A DNA stretch of 64,000 bases, from contig OX419340.1 in NCBI GenBank assembly GCA_948470475.1, forward strand, positions 13,193,214 through 13,257,213. The letters are read 5' to 3'. Source of the DNA: Galaxea fascicularis. Lineage: Eukaryota > Cnidaria > Anthozoa > Scleractinia > Euphylliidae. Both the position numbers and the translations under genes were made by a program. The notes under the pieces were generated by a model that did no database searches, had not been told where the DNA came from, and saw only the letters and a program-made list of their open reading frames with translations. Shown here in pieces: positions 44,900 through 56,559 of the stretch (position 1 is its first letter; the number at the start of each line of letters is the position of its first letter).

Positions 44900-46600
44900 T
44901 TTAAGACCACACAGAAAACATCTCAAGTTGGTATGACTATTGTATTATGCATGGATGGCAATTCAACTAGGATTATACAATTTGTGATTGTTTTTTGGCA
45001 AATTCTGATAAACGATAGTCCTGTGATCTACATTCTAAAACGGCGCGCTTAAATTAACCAAATAAGCATTAGCGTGATAAAGTTGGAGCTGAGCAGAAAG
45101 GTGTCTCGGGGTCGATTCCTGGAGTCTGTGGAAGCGATCATCTGTTCGAAATGCCATTTTATGTCCATTTCTGCATTATCTCTTGCCTGCAGATGGATAA
45201 ATATTTATACGGGAAGTTTGTTTTAAGTCATTTGTAAGCATTTAACGCTCGTTTCTTTTCGCTCGATTTAGATTGGTGCTCCCAAACATCTAAACTACAG
45301 CAAACCGTCACAGAGAAATGAACGGGATATCTGTGTGCGACTTTGGGGGTGTTTTTGACCCTTGTGTTTTCATGAGGCGATGCAACTTATTCTCTGCTTT
45401 ACTGAGTTTTGGATGCTCTTGAGTCTTGGTAGAAATGAGAAGTCAGGAAATGAAATCGGCAATTAAATTAGAACAATTTGGAGTTACAGATCGCTTTGAT
45501 ATCATCTCACTCCATTTGGCGCCACCTTGATGTCATGATAGAAAAATACAGCACTGGGCCGCGCGTAGCCGGACCGTTCGAGATAAGATTAGAATATTGC
45601 TATTTGTATGAGTTTAGGATCTTATTGAGGTTTTTGATTATGATCCAGATAAGTCGGAAGCGAGCTAATAAGACTTCACATGTCGCTCTTGATTTCCTTT
45701 GTTTTCGCGGTTGAAAACAGTTTTGTAAACAGGGCCGAGGCAGTATTGCAAAAAAACAAGATTGTTTGGACCTTTCACTATGTAATTTCCAGTAAACACG
45801 AAAACAAAATCACCCACAATGAACGCGTCAGATTCGTTGGTGTGACAGCTGCTAGTTTTGAGCGCGGGCCCATGTTAGGGAACACGCTCTTTCCAGTCAA
45901 GAACTTACGACTTGAACAAGCTGTATTTCTTGGATTTTCTGTTGATGTGAACAGCTTTTCATGTCGCTAATTTAAGAAAGTTGTTTTTATAAACTCGATT
46001 TTCTCTCCCGAGGTCACACAAAAACACGACCTTTTCGAAGTCAAGTGTTTTAATTTAACAATAAATAAACTGTCGGCGGCTTTAGCTCGCCTTCGGTGAA
46101 GACAGCTTTTATGGAGCTTAACAGATCGGAGGACATCAAACGACCTTTTTGTGCCATAAATAGGTTTGATTGAATGAAGAAAAGAATAATTATTCTGAAA
46201 GCGCACAGCGATTAGCGATTTTGTTTTCATTGCCGGTGATTCTTAATTTCCTCCCCGATTCGTGATTTGAACGTGTGAAAGATAATATTTGAGACAACAA
46301 GATGAACCTTTTTCACAGCCAAGTTATTTGACACTTAATTAAGGAGGGCACTGTTAAAAGAGGCTTTAATAGAACAGTGAAAACCGTGAGTGTCAACATA
46401 AATGACGCACCCTTGGCTTGTCAAGTTTTCTCGTCCCCAGCTTTCGCGCAGCAGGCTATTGACGCTTATCAATGCGCGCTGCATTTTAAATATCGGAAAG
46501 GTAAAATGCCGACACTGATGGAACTTTGAGTGTTTCAGCTCTAACCTGATGTCCTTTCCCAGTGTTACCCAGTTTGCTTTCTTTAACTGAAACAGTATCC
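44900..46600. other. Non-coding DNA upstream of Fox gene 2
   Basis: No gene supported. A 96-codon plus-strand frame at 45680-45970 and an 87-codon minus frame at 45967-46230 lack domain-like sequence and good initiation context. Regulatory content is likely but not visible. Confidence 0.45.
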
Positions 46601-46619
46601 TGGTCATTTAATAAGGGGA

Positions 46620-46830
46620 CCCCATTTCAGAGGTTATCGGGATACGGCGGGATATTTAGGTAAAAATTATAGGGATACGGGATATTTGGAGGCGAATGAA
46701 CGGGATAAAGAATATTTCAAAAAGAGATTTCCGGGATATCGAAATTGAAATTATAGGGATGCAAACCACAGGCCTCCGGGATATTCAAGCCAAACTGAAA
46801 ATTAATGGGATACGGGATTCTCAGACCTAG
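46620..46830. repeat. Diverged short tandem repeat rich in GGGATA
   Basis: GGGATA or GGGATATT recurs about a dozen times in 200 bp with irregular spacing (for example GGGATACGGGATATTTGG near 46671, ATAGGGATACGGG, TCCGGGATATCG). It looks like an old satellite-like tract. The minus-strand frame across it, rich in YP and IP, is a by-product. Confidence 0.55.
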
Positions 46831-46965
46831 CACTAAATGAGGCCTCAATAAAAGAATATAATAATTCAAGCTGGGCACTGTTTCTTTAGAAACGCACTTC
46901 ATTCTATTGACGTATACAAGTTTTTTCAATTGCTTTCTGAAAGCGATCGAGACATCCTGCTCGGA

Positions 46966-47530
46966 TGTTAATAAATAATAATAATAGTAAAGAATTTATA
47001 TGGCGCCTAAATCCATTTAGCCTAAAGGCGCTGTTTACAATAGTTGTTACGTATAAAAATTAAAAATTATAAAGTAATATCATTGTGAAGTAAAAAGAAA
47101 TGTTTTAAGTTTTTTCTTAAAAAGCTCAAAACTATGAACTGATCTTATATCTAGTGGTAAGCCATTCCAGAGTCTGGGTGCTGAAGTACAAAATGCTCTT
47201 TCGCCATATCGTATAGTGTTGGTACGAGGAATTACTAAAAAAATCATAGAACCAGAACGCAGTGTTCGTGTAGGTTTGTACTGAGTGATGAGGTCGGATA
47301 GACAAGATGGTGCCAGATTGTTTAAACACTTGAAAGTAATTAGGACAATTTTGTAGGTTATACGCTTCTCAACAGGGAGCCAGTGGAGATCACGTAGAAT
47401 TGGCGTGATGTGATCACGTTTCTTTCACCCACTGACCAGACGTGCAGCTGCATTTGGTACTGATTGGAGACACTTAATTAGGTACTTCATACGCTGCTTC
47501 ACCACATCGTTTTCAAAACCTTTTCATTCT
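46966..47530 (-). pseudogene. 5'-truncated non-LTR retrotransposon, reverse-transcriptase C-terminus
   Basis: The minus strand encodes the C-terminal region of a CR1/L2-like reverse-transcriptase polyprotein. Landmarks in order are PNAAARLVSG, HITPILRDLHWLPVEKRI, YKIVLITFKCLNNLAP, YGERAFCTSAPRLWNGLP and FKKKLKTFLF, then a stop. A TGA interrupts the frame right after RLVSG, so the copy is dead. The 3' UTR contains TTATATGGCGCC-type sequence and the tail is an ATT simple repeat (46966-46985). No endonuclease or catalytic YxDD region is present. Confidence 0.85.
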
Positions 47531-47559
47531 GAATAAGCTTCAATGCTTGTCTTATTTGT

Positions 47560-48475
47560 TTGTCGTGTATGGGTAGACGACAAATCACTTTGGAAAGAAT
47601 TTTCTTGAAAAACTACGTTTTTGCCCCCGGTAGCATACTTACACACGCGCACAGCTACAATTATGGCCGCCGAGCCAACTTCATTCCCAGGCCAGGGGCT
47701 CGGCAAAAATTAAAAGCCCTAAAAACGAGGTTGAGGGAGCGGCGGCGTATCTGTTAGTGGAATGGTAAATACTCCATTTTCCAAGCCTAAAATAAAACCG
47801 AATTCTACATTGTGGCTCTCCGGCCTATTGCATTGTTTGCTGCGTTTTGCTCCTTACAACCAGAGCACCCAAAGACACACATGTCCGACGGTTTTCGAAC
47901 AAAACAAGCACGAGTCCTTTTTCAACTTATGTTGAGTAGAAGCTATCTGTTTTATTACTACATATAGGAGGAAAAATACCTCCATGCAATCACTTAACCT
48001 CTTCGCCGTCGCTTCCCGGCTTAAGGTTGCAACTGTACAAAGCAGCGAAATCCTAAAGTATGACCAATCAAATTAGAGCTAATTAACAGAACGTTCCAAT
48101 GGCGCATATTATATTATACCGTAGAAAGTCTGTAGATGAAATCACAGTTTGATCATTCAAATGGAGGTCGCTGGGCAGTGTTTTCACGTAGTGCTGACTG
48201 TTTTTTAGATACGATGAACGTACCTTTTGCAGCTGTATTTTCAGGTTCATAAAACCAAGTTGAAAAAAACAGACAATTTCATCGATGACTAGTCTCCCGC
48301 GCAGCTGTTCTTTGTGTCGTCACGCAACGCTCCTGGTGCGTGACGAAACAACCTACGTAATGTGACACTGCGTTGGAGACTGCCATTGACTTAGGCCCGG
48401 GTGAGACGCCGCTCCACTCATGTGCCGAGCCTAACTGATAAATTAAGTCTGGCAAAAGAGCGGTGTCTGAATCAG

Positions 48476-48506
<31 letters not shown>

Positions 48507-48542
48507 GCGTTGTTAAGGTTGACAAGGTCTGCTGCACTGTTT

Positions 48543-48579
<37 letters not shown>

Positions 48580-48580
48580 T

Positions 48581-48617
<37 letters not shown>

Positions 48618-49900
48618 TAAGTGTATAATGCCTTCTCCGTATATAAAATAGATATTAGTTTCGACACACGGTAGGCCGTCTGAATAAGCTGTCGCGCCAA
48701 TGTCGCCCCAAAGTCGAACTTATTCAATTTGGTTCTGTAAATGAGTGGAGCGGCGTCTGAACCGGGCCTTAGAAACCAACCAAACTTTTAACTAAATCAT
48801 AGTAGTTCGGTTTAAGGCGTGGGGAAAATGGAGGGCGAAAGTCACGATTTTGTTCGGTTGTCTTGGATTAATAAAGCGCACGGCATTGGAGTCGGTTCAA
48901 AACAACTGTTGAGACCTCTGTTTATCAGTTACACGAAAACGAGTCTAAGCCTTGACTAAAGAATTTTTTTTTACATTTTACATTTTTCGACTTGACGGTA
49001 AGCTTGACTCAATACAGCATTTTGCCAATGATCAGTTCCAAGTGAATTGCGAATAGATTCAATCCTTTGTGGGGCCAAACGGTCAAAATTACGTCTTCAG
49101 AAAATGGCCATTTGTCCCCACAAAGGGCTGGATCCAAACACAATTCACTTGAAAATGGTCATAAAGTTACCGAACGTTTTCTAGTACAACGAGATTTGAG
49201 AAAAGTTAGGAAACGTCGCCATGTTTCTGTTTATAAAGCGAGTAATGTAGGTGTTTTCCACCTGTCCTTAGAATAACGCCATAGAATGTGAAATGAAGGT
49301 TGGAAGGTGTGAAAAGTGCGAATTTCCTCTATTTGCTAACCTTACGTAAGTACATGAGTTGTCCCAATATTATTGGTTGCAACTCGTAGATGACAAAAGC
49401 CCCTGTAACAATAAGCAAAATGGTGCATTCTGTTCTTTATCTCAGCTCTTAAATTCTAACAAACGCGAGCGTACTGAACAGGTCCTTCAAGATTACGTTG
49501 CGTTCTCAGGGTAGGCACTGAGCACGTGTAACTTCGTGAAGTAGAGCTTTTAAGTCTCTTTAACTTCTCCTTACAGCGACTTGTGTAAAGCAGAATTAAG
49601 CTTGAAGCATTGAAACAGCAAACCTGAAGAACACACCTTTCTCATGGCATCATGCTACCGACAGAATGTTAAACGAAAACTAATATTTAATCAAGTGAAG
49701 AGCAAATAGGAGAAGTATTTTGTAAAACAATGATGGTAGACTGTATTTATCTTACCATAACTGTGAGCGGTGTCCTCGTTGTTTCGTCTTGGTCATCTTG
49801 GCGAGGGATTTGGCGAATTCTACAGAAAATTCAATCCACTGAGTACAAAAATCGTTCGTAACCTTTTAATAATCGTATGCGGAGTTTTCACGCTAATCCG
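47560..49900. other. Non-coding stretch with one MITE
   Basis: Aside from the element at 48392-48771, I see no supported gene. A short ATG-led stretch at 49292-49349 (MKVGRCEKCEFPLFANL, followed by GTAAGT) could be a plus-strand first exon, but no partner exon was found. Confidence 0.4.
48392..48771. mobile_element. MITE, 380 bp
   Basis: The left end TAGGCCCGGGTGAGACGCCG with GCTCCACTCAT mirrors the right end ATGAGTGGAGC, GGCGTCTGAACCGGGCCTTA. The interior has further pairs (GTGCCGAGCCTAA, GTGCCGAACCAAA). No coding capacity. Confidence 0.8.
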
Positions 49901-49955
49901 ACGGCAATAGCCTGAATAGCATAATCCCAAAAGTATCACAAGTTGTTCAGTGGGA

Positions 49956-49992
49956 TGGTAAATGTAAATGTAAATGTAAATGCAAATGTAAT
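49956..49992. repeat. (AAATGT)n microsatellite
   Basis: Five to six copies of a hexamer AAATGT/AAATGC downstream of the myosin gene, just ahead of a possible AATAAA on the minus strand (TTTATT near 49992). Confidence 0.85.
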
Positions 49993-50045
49993 TTATTTCA
50001 GCTCGACAGCGTGAGGAGTGGTTTCCCACTCTCCCGAGCCAGGGG

Positions 50046-50345
50046 AGAAGAAGCATAAGCAGAAACATAAGAAGAACGAACCAACTTATTTGTCTCGTGT
50101 TGTTTTCACCAGTAGCGCGCTCGACATAAGCATAAGCATAAGCACAAAAAAACGAACTGTTCGCTTTTCTTCTGCATGCTTATGCCTATATCGAGCGCGT
50201 TACGGGTGAAAACAGCATGAGGGAAATGAGCCGATTCGTTCTTCTTATGTTTCTGCTTATACTTATGCTTATGTCGTTGCTGTTTTCATTTGCACTTTGG
50301 CTTATGCTTATGCTTATGCTTGTGCTTATGCGCTGGTGAAAACCA
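50046..50345. mobile_element. Fold-back element with inverted CATAAG hexamer arrays
   Basis: The left arm has AGAAGCATAAGCAGAAACAT and CATAAGCATAAGCATAAGCA (about 50049-50145). The right arm has the inverse, TTCTTATGTTTCTGCTTAT and GCTTATGCTTATGCTTATGC (50237-50330). A core near 50150-50215 contains GGTGAAAAC. GGTGAAAACCAGC at the right end resembles the inverse of TGTTTTCACCAG at 50101. The element lies just downstream of the myosin stop codon. Confidence 0.7.
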
Positions 50346-50572
50346 GCCTTAACATAAGCCTATCAGGTGTTATCGCTCAGGTGAGAGTAGTAACCCGAGT
50401 GGGCAATTTGGGAACGATGTTTTTGGCGTACTACGAAAAATCAAGTGCCACGCATCGCCAGAGGAACAAACAATTTACCACTTTCTCAAAACTACGCTTT
50501 CAGTGCGATTAGCACGACCTCCTATCCCACACTGAGACACTGGTGCAGGCCGGAATAAACACATAAACACAT

Positions 50573-53500
50573 TTAAGGTAGTTGTACCTTGAGCTCCATG
50601 ACTTGAAATGGCAAGTCAACAGTAGTATTCTTGTGTTCCACAACAAGATATCCCCGTCTCTCGGAAGCTCGAACAACTTTCACAACTTCTCCTTTCTTCA
50701 GAATAACTTCGCTCCCGTCATCTGCAACGGAATGATGAAACCAACGACATTTGGTCACTGCTCGCCTTAATTCCCGGCATAGTAAATCGAACCCAATCGA
50801 ACTCAATTTCAATCGAACTCAATCGAACTCAATCGAACTCAATCGGTGGATTGAGTTCGATTGAGTTCGGCAATCGAACGAAATCGAACTCACCGAAAAG
50901 AAAAAAAATCAATCGAACCCAATCGAACGTTCGATTTTCGAACTCGTGATTTATGTAAAACAGACGTTGAAAATCCATTACCAGATCTTAGAAGGTCGAG
51001 TTACTTCAGCCCTGAGTGTAGCGCACGTGTTTTTCGTAAACGAAGAAATTCCGCAGAAATGGCTTCAGATGAGTTGTGGATCGTAAGCTTGAAATGTATA
51101 GTCAAAGGCTACCAGGAATGCCGCTTTGACGTCAAGGATGGCGACATTTTCGAAATACATTTTCGAATGATAGCTTTGTTTTGTTCTGTTCTGTTCTCTC
51201 AACTGCCGTGGACAGTTTATAAATGGAGTTTTTGTTATTGGATAAATAGTGAAAAAAGCGTAAGAAAAACTTTGACGGGCTTGCTTTAGGCTCGCTTTGT
51301 ATAGATTCACCAGAGCCAATCGAACGAAATCCATTTAATTGTGTTCGATTGAGTTCGGTTTCCGAACTCAATCGAACAAAATCAGACGGATTGAGTTCGA
51401 TTGAGTTCGATTTGTTCGATTGAATTCGATTTGTTCGGAAATCGAACTCACTGAAAGTGTGGTGTTCGATTTCGTTCGATTGCCGAACTCAATCGAACTC
51501 AATCCACGGATTGAGTTCGATTGAGTTCGATTGAGTTCGATTGTCGAACGTTCGATTTACTATGCCGGGCTTAATTAAACCAAAGGGGTAAAATAGTAGT
51601 GTGGGATGTGGGAGAAATGTGAATGATATATATGAAATAAATGATCTATGAACTGCGGAAATGAAATCAAATGAGGAATGATCCTCGCAGTTGTAAACGC
51701 AATTTAAGCAATTGCGCAAAGGAATCCTGAAAATGGCTTCTCTATACGCAATAGCCCAGTTGGTCAGAGAATCACACCGGTATCGCGAGGGCACGATTCC
51801 AAACCCCGTTATAATTTGCGTCCACAACTGCGAGGATCGTTCTTCATTTGATATGGGAGAAATCGTGCCAGACAATCTGAGAGACGAATGGGTATCAAAA
51901 ATGCATCAATAACAAAATAACAAGTAATCCCAGATGACCAAAGATTTCTGTCCTGTAGTCCCAACATTTTCGATTACGCATATTTTGGAAAATAGGTTAC
52001 ATTCTGTTCGGGTGACTAATATTACAATTATCTTCTTCATACTGATTATTTAAATTTACAGACGTGCTGGGCTTTGTTTTACTCTACTTTTGCTCAACGT
52101 ATCTCGCGTAAGTTTAGCTTCCCAAATGGAAGTGTTTTCAAGAGAGTAATCGACCCAACGCATCGTCCGAAATTTTTCAGAGACAAACGTCCGAAATGTG
52201 AAATGTTTTTGGTCAGCCTGTGTAGCTCGCCTATAACTGAACAGGCTCTCCATTTGGGATATTCCGAAAGATGGTTGCATCGATTTGTTCTTGAATGGTG
52301 CGCGGTCAAAGCTAACGGATTTCAAATGTAAGAAAAAATCTTATTGAAGAGCCTGTTCGCAAGCTACTGTGTAGCAATCGACCCGCTCGAACAGATTTTA
52401 CCGCATTCTGGTCGCGCGAAAATTGGGGAGAGAACTGAGACAGTGGGAGCTTGAGAGTGGGGAAATGCGAGGCCACAATGCGGTAAAATCTGGGAATGCT
52501 TGCTACTCAGGCTAGTTCTTTGTCAGAAGCGTGGTAAGGAATGCTGGTTGACGGGCAGGCTCGCGACGTCAGCGGGTGGGCGATCCACATTTAAACATAA
52601 GAAGTGAGACGGTCTAACGTCCAAAAACAGTTTCCAGCAGTGAATAAACGAAAGCAACAACAAAAAACACCGTCCTGACGGCCAAACACAGTTTATAGCA
52701 GTCTCAGCTAACACCGTACCTGGATAATCGACCTTCATTAGACGACTTTGTGGGAATCCCATCTTCATGTTACCCATCACAGTGTATGGACGGCTTTTAG
52801 GTAGAGGCGGGGGTGTCTCCTGCAAGACACGACAGACAACACCATGGGTTTATTACAGTTTATCACTACAAAACACAACCAAGCTGATGTGTCTGCCGAT
52901 GGTGTCTGATTAAGTGTTAACCTCCTAAGAGTGACCAATGTTAAAGTTCCCTTCACAATAAAACTGCTCCAATCAAACAAAGGTTTTAAGAAAAAAGAAA
53001 GTGATCAACAGAGTAACAAAGGACTTGATTTCAAATGAAAAATGATCGTCGCAGTTGTGATCGAAATTTTACAATTGCGTAAAATGATTTCTTTCATGTG
53101 CATCATTCAAAGGACTTGATTGTTTAACAAATTCTCCTCATCCCTCATTAGTATAGAAAATGTACGGAAAACAATGTTGAGAATAATGATATGTATATTC
53201 TGATATCAGGGTTTAACGTCTCAAGTATCACACGTAAAACTACTCGCTGAGGAAAGTTTACAGCAAGTGCTTGGATAAATGTGACTTCTTTAAAGTAACA
53301 TCTTCATAACTTAACGTAAAATAAGGCTACACACATTTGAGGAGGGACGTATGGAGAGATCTCAGGTTTGTCGTATTTATTTTACTCTGGATAGCCGGCT
53401 GAACAAATTCGCGTTTATGCCTTTCACCTTAATAAGTCAACAGAAAAAAGAGTTACCATGTTTCGTGTTTCAAGGGATTAACGAAAGTTTCAAGACACAC

Positions 53501-53620
53501 GTATCCCATAGCTACGACTTCCCACATACCATGTCCAGTCCGTACAAACAACAGGTCGGATCGGCTGTTTTCGTGTCCACACGAAGCTCGTCCGAAGGTG
53601 ACACCGATCTACGAACATGG
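50573..53620 (-). CDS. Myosin tail: linker, proline-rich segment, SH3-like domain
   Basis: Exon 53530-53620 (linker; strong acceptor TTTTTCCGCAG and donor GTATGT) joins 52720-52819, which begins ETPPPLPKSRPY, a P-x-x-P-x-K/R type SH3 ligand. Exon 50573-50721 completes an SH3-like fold: KVDYP, VILKKGEVVKVV (consensus ELSFKKGDIIEVL), RGYLVVEH at the place of GWWKG, and VDLPFQVMEL at the place of GLFPSNYVEL. The tail is about 170 residues. The usual SH3 tryptophan pair is replaced by GY, so ligand preference may differ. The 2 kb intron before the last exon contains the large fold-back element. Confidence 0.75.
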
Positions 53621-56488
53621 CTGCGGAAAAATCCGAGAATGAGAACTATTACTTGACAGAAGGTTGTTGAAATTCTGAGACTTCTGACTCGTCCTGCGAA
53701 AAAATTCGTTTCCTCCACAGTGATAGATTTCAACGCGCTTTAATTCAACAGCTAGGGGAGGTAGAAGAGTCAGAGTATGTATTTATGTATGTATTTATGT
53801 AAACTGAAAGTTTCGTGAAAGGATGCAATTTGTGACAACAAATTACGAGAAATTTCGAGAGCAACACTGCGCCAAACTTACGTATTATTCTTAAGAGTTT
53901 CATGTGTCAAGTCAGGTTCATTAATGACTTCTATTCCGCCAGTGTCGGTCATACAGAAGACGGTTCGCCAAGAGTGAAATTTGGCGCAGCAGTCTTGTTT
54001 AAAAAGTTGATGTCTCATAAAATAAAGGAGCGCAGATGATTTTCTGGGCTATTTTCACGCAGTAAATATGTCACCGGGGCTATTAACATACGGAAAGCGG
54101 GCGAAGGGGTCTCCCCTGGGTTTAACTCACTTGTGGTTCACTTTACTGCCTTGACTTCCTTTCCTCTGCAACTCAAGAGATCGTTTGAGGTTCGGCCATC
54201 TCTTTCGGCAGATCCATCTTCTAACCCAACTCTGAATTGTGATGGCAGCATTCATATGACGCAATTCACGAAGATTCTCCAGTTCTTGCTTCACAACTTC
54301 ACTGGAATATAAAATGCAAGAATCATACAAAGAACATTCACGCCCGGCTGAAAACCTATAAGGGTTAGATTTTTATCTTGTTCTAAACCCTTAGTACCCC
54401 TCCCCTCTGCCTCTCCCACCCCCTCCCCCCTCCCCCCCTCAAACCACCAAGAAGTCTTGAGTTACCTGTAGAGTACACATTTCTTCCCCAGTACCCATGA
54501 GCCAAACAAGACGTCACCCTTCGACCTGTCAATCTTCCTCATCAAAGTCTCTAAGATGGCTTTGCAATCCTCGTAACCAGTCTCCTCCTGACAACGCACT
54601 TTACGAGGCGCCACGAATTTGTACTTCCTAGCAAACGCTTGGAACCGAGTGCGATGAGCGACGCCTGGAACACAATTAAAATGATGATAAATTCTATTGA
54701 ACGGCCCTTCCACTGAATGGATTTAACAATGATTTTGGTTAGAGCACGAACAGCAAGTAGATTTCGTCAGTTAAGGCCATTTAATGGACTGTAGTTGTGT
54801 TTTCAGACTTCACATGCCCGGTCCTATAAATTTCCTTGGCGGGAAAATCTGCGGTGGAGGTGGCGGAAATCTCCGGCTCCTGCCCTAGACTCCCCAGGAA
54901 AAGGAAGCAGGGGGCTCCGGGAGTTATTAAGGGGTAATGTGATTCACCAGGCAATATAAACCTTTTTTTATCCTGAAGCTAGGACCAATCTACCTGATTG
55001 GAGAAGTTGGAGCGTTTCAAAAATCTGTAGGACTCGAATCTGTTGACTGACAATTCCTCGATCGAAATAATACGGCTCTTCACGGGTGTTAATCTAAGAG
55101 ACCAAAGAAGTTAAAAACAGGTTATCGGAAGTCTCTATGAATTAGTACAAAATACAAAAGAACAGAAAACATTCAGGCAAGGTTTACCTTGACGCATCTA
55201 ACAAAGGTTGGCTGCGACTGAACCAGGGTCTTCAGCAGAACGTCAACTTTTTCCTGAACAAATTTGAGTAGTGTATCACTATGATGACGATTTTGACTTA
55301 GCTTATCTCACGAGAACGTCAAGAAAACCTTTAGCAGGAAAGCAAGAAAAAGGATTCAAGTTGTTACATGAACATCGCGCACCACTAACCTGAAATCCTT
55401 GAGAGAATGTACGAAGAGGTGCGTCCACTGATCCTGCAGGGCTGTAAAACAAAAAAGCGTTTCAAGTCACATTTTCAATTGCTGCGTTGTCAATCGGACT
55501 TTAGCCAAGTATTCAATGCGCTTTGAGATTTTTGTGTTTCATTCCTCAGTTTCGAACATACTGAAGAAGGCAATAAACAACAGTTGAGCATCGCGGACTG
55601 GTTCAATAAAATGTCGAGACTTTTTGTAACTAAACAATTCTCCTGTGTACGTTAGCCTTCCCTCTCCTCAGAGCTAAATTTCGCACCTTTGTGGCTCCTG
55701 AGCGGGGATGGGTGATATCCTGTGTAGTACCCCCTTAGGAGCAGTAGTTTGTCCTTGCTGAGGTTTTAAATCATTGGTGAAAAGATGAGTCGCAAAACCA
55801 AAATTGCAGTTCTGAAAATTAAAAAGAATGAAATATCCAAGTTATTCACTTGCAGGTCTTCCTCATCCCCTGTGGATGCGAGGCAAAGATGAACGGATTT
55901 TCCGCTTGGCGGGTTTTTCTGATTACTGTCATCAACCAAAAATAACAAAATCACAGCACATATGAGTACGTTAGTGAGCCAATCAGAACACAGTTTTAGA
56001 TGCTATGGTTACCAAACGCGGGAAATTAAGTCAAGGTAGGCGACGTTTTAATAGTTTAATGCCCGATTGTTTTAACATGAAAATGCTTTCTAGTTATTCG
56101 AGGCACGGGAAGGGAAGATTTTAGCCACCATGAGAAGTGGGGAAAAACAAACAAGAACTTAACTTTGGGAAGGGGTGAGATAACAGACCAAAGAAACTAA
56201 ATAAACAAGGTTTAAAAGCTATTTACTTGACGCGAGAAGACACAGATTATGTCATCGGGAATAGAGTCACGGTTGATATTAAGGAGACCGCTGGCATCAT
56301 AAACAACCTGCGAACAGACAGAAATTGTTTCGGACCAAAGTCAGAGGGTTAAAGATCGTTTCGCTCAAGGTTAATTTGCCTTATTGCAATTTACCCGGCG
56401 ATTCTCTACGTTACAAACCTGCCATATACTCGCGTTCAATTTAGAGCTCACTCCACAAAATATTGAAACGAAAAGATATTGAAAATAA

Positions 56489-56559
<71 letters not shown>

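Noticed and set aside
54131..54140. Direct join of the IQ exon to the exon at 52720-52819
   Set aside because: The phases disagree (two pending bases give an early stop). Inserting the exon at 53530-53620, with strong splice sites, restores frame on both sides.
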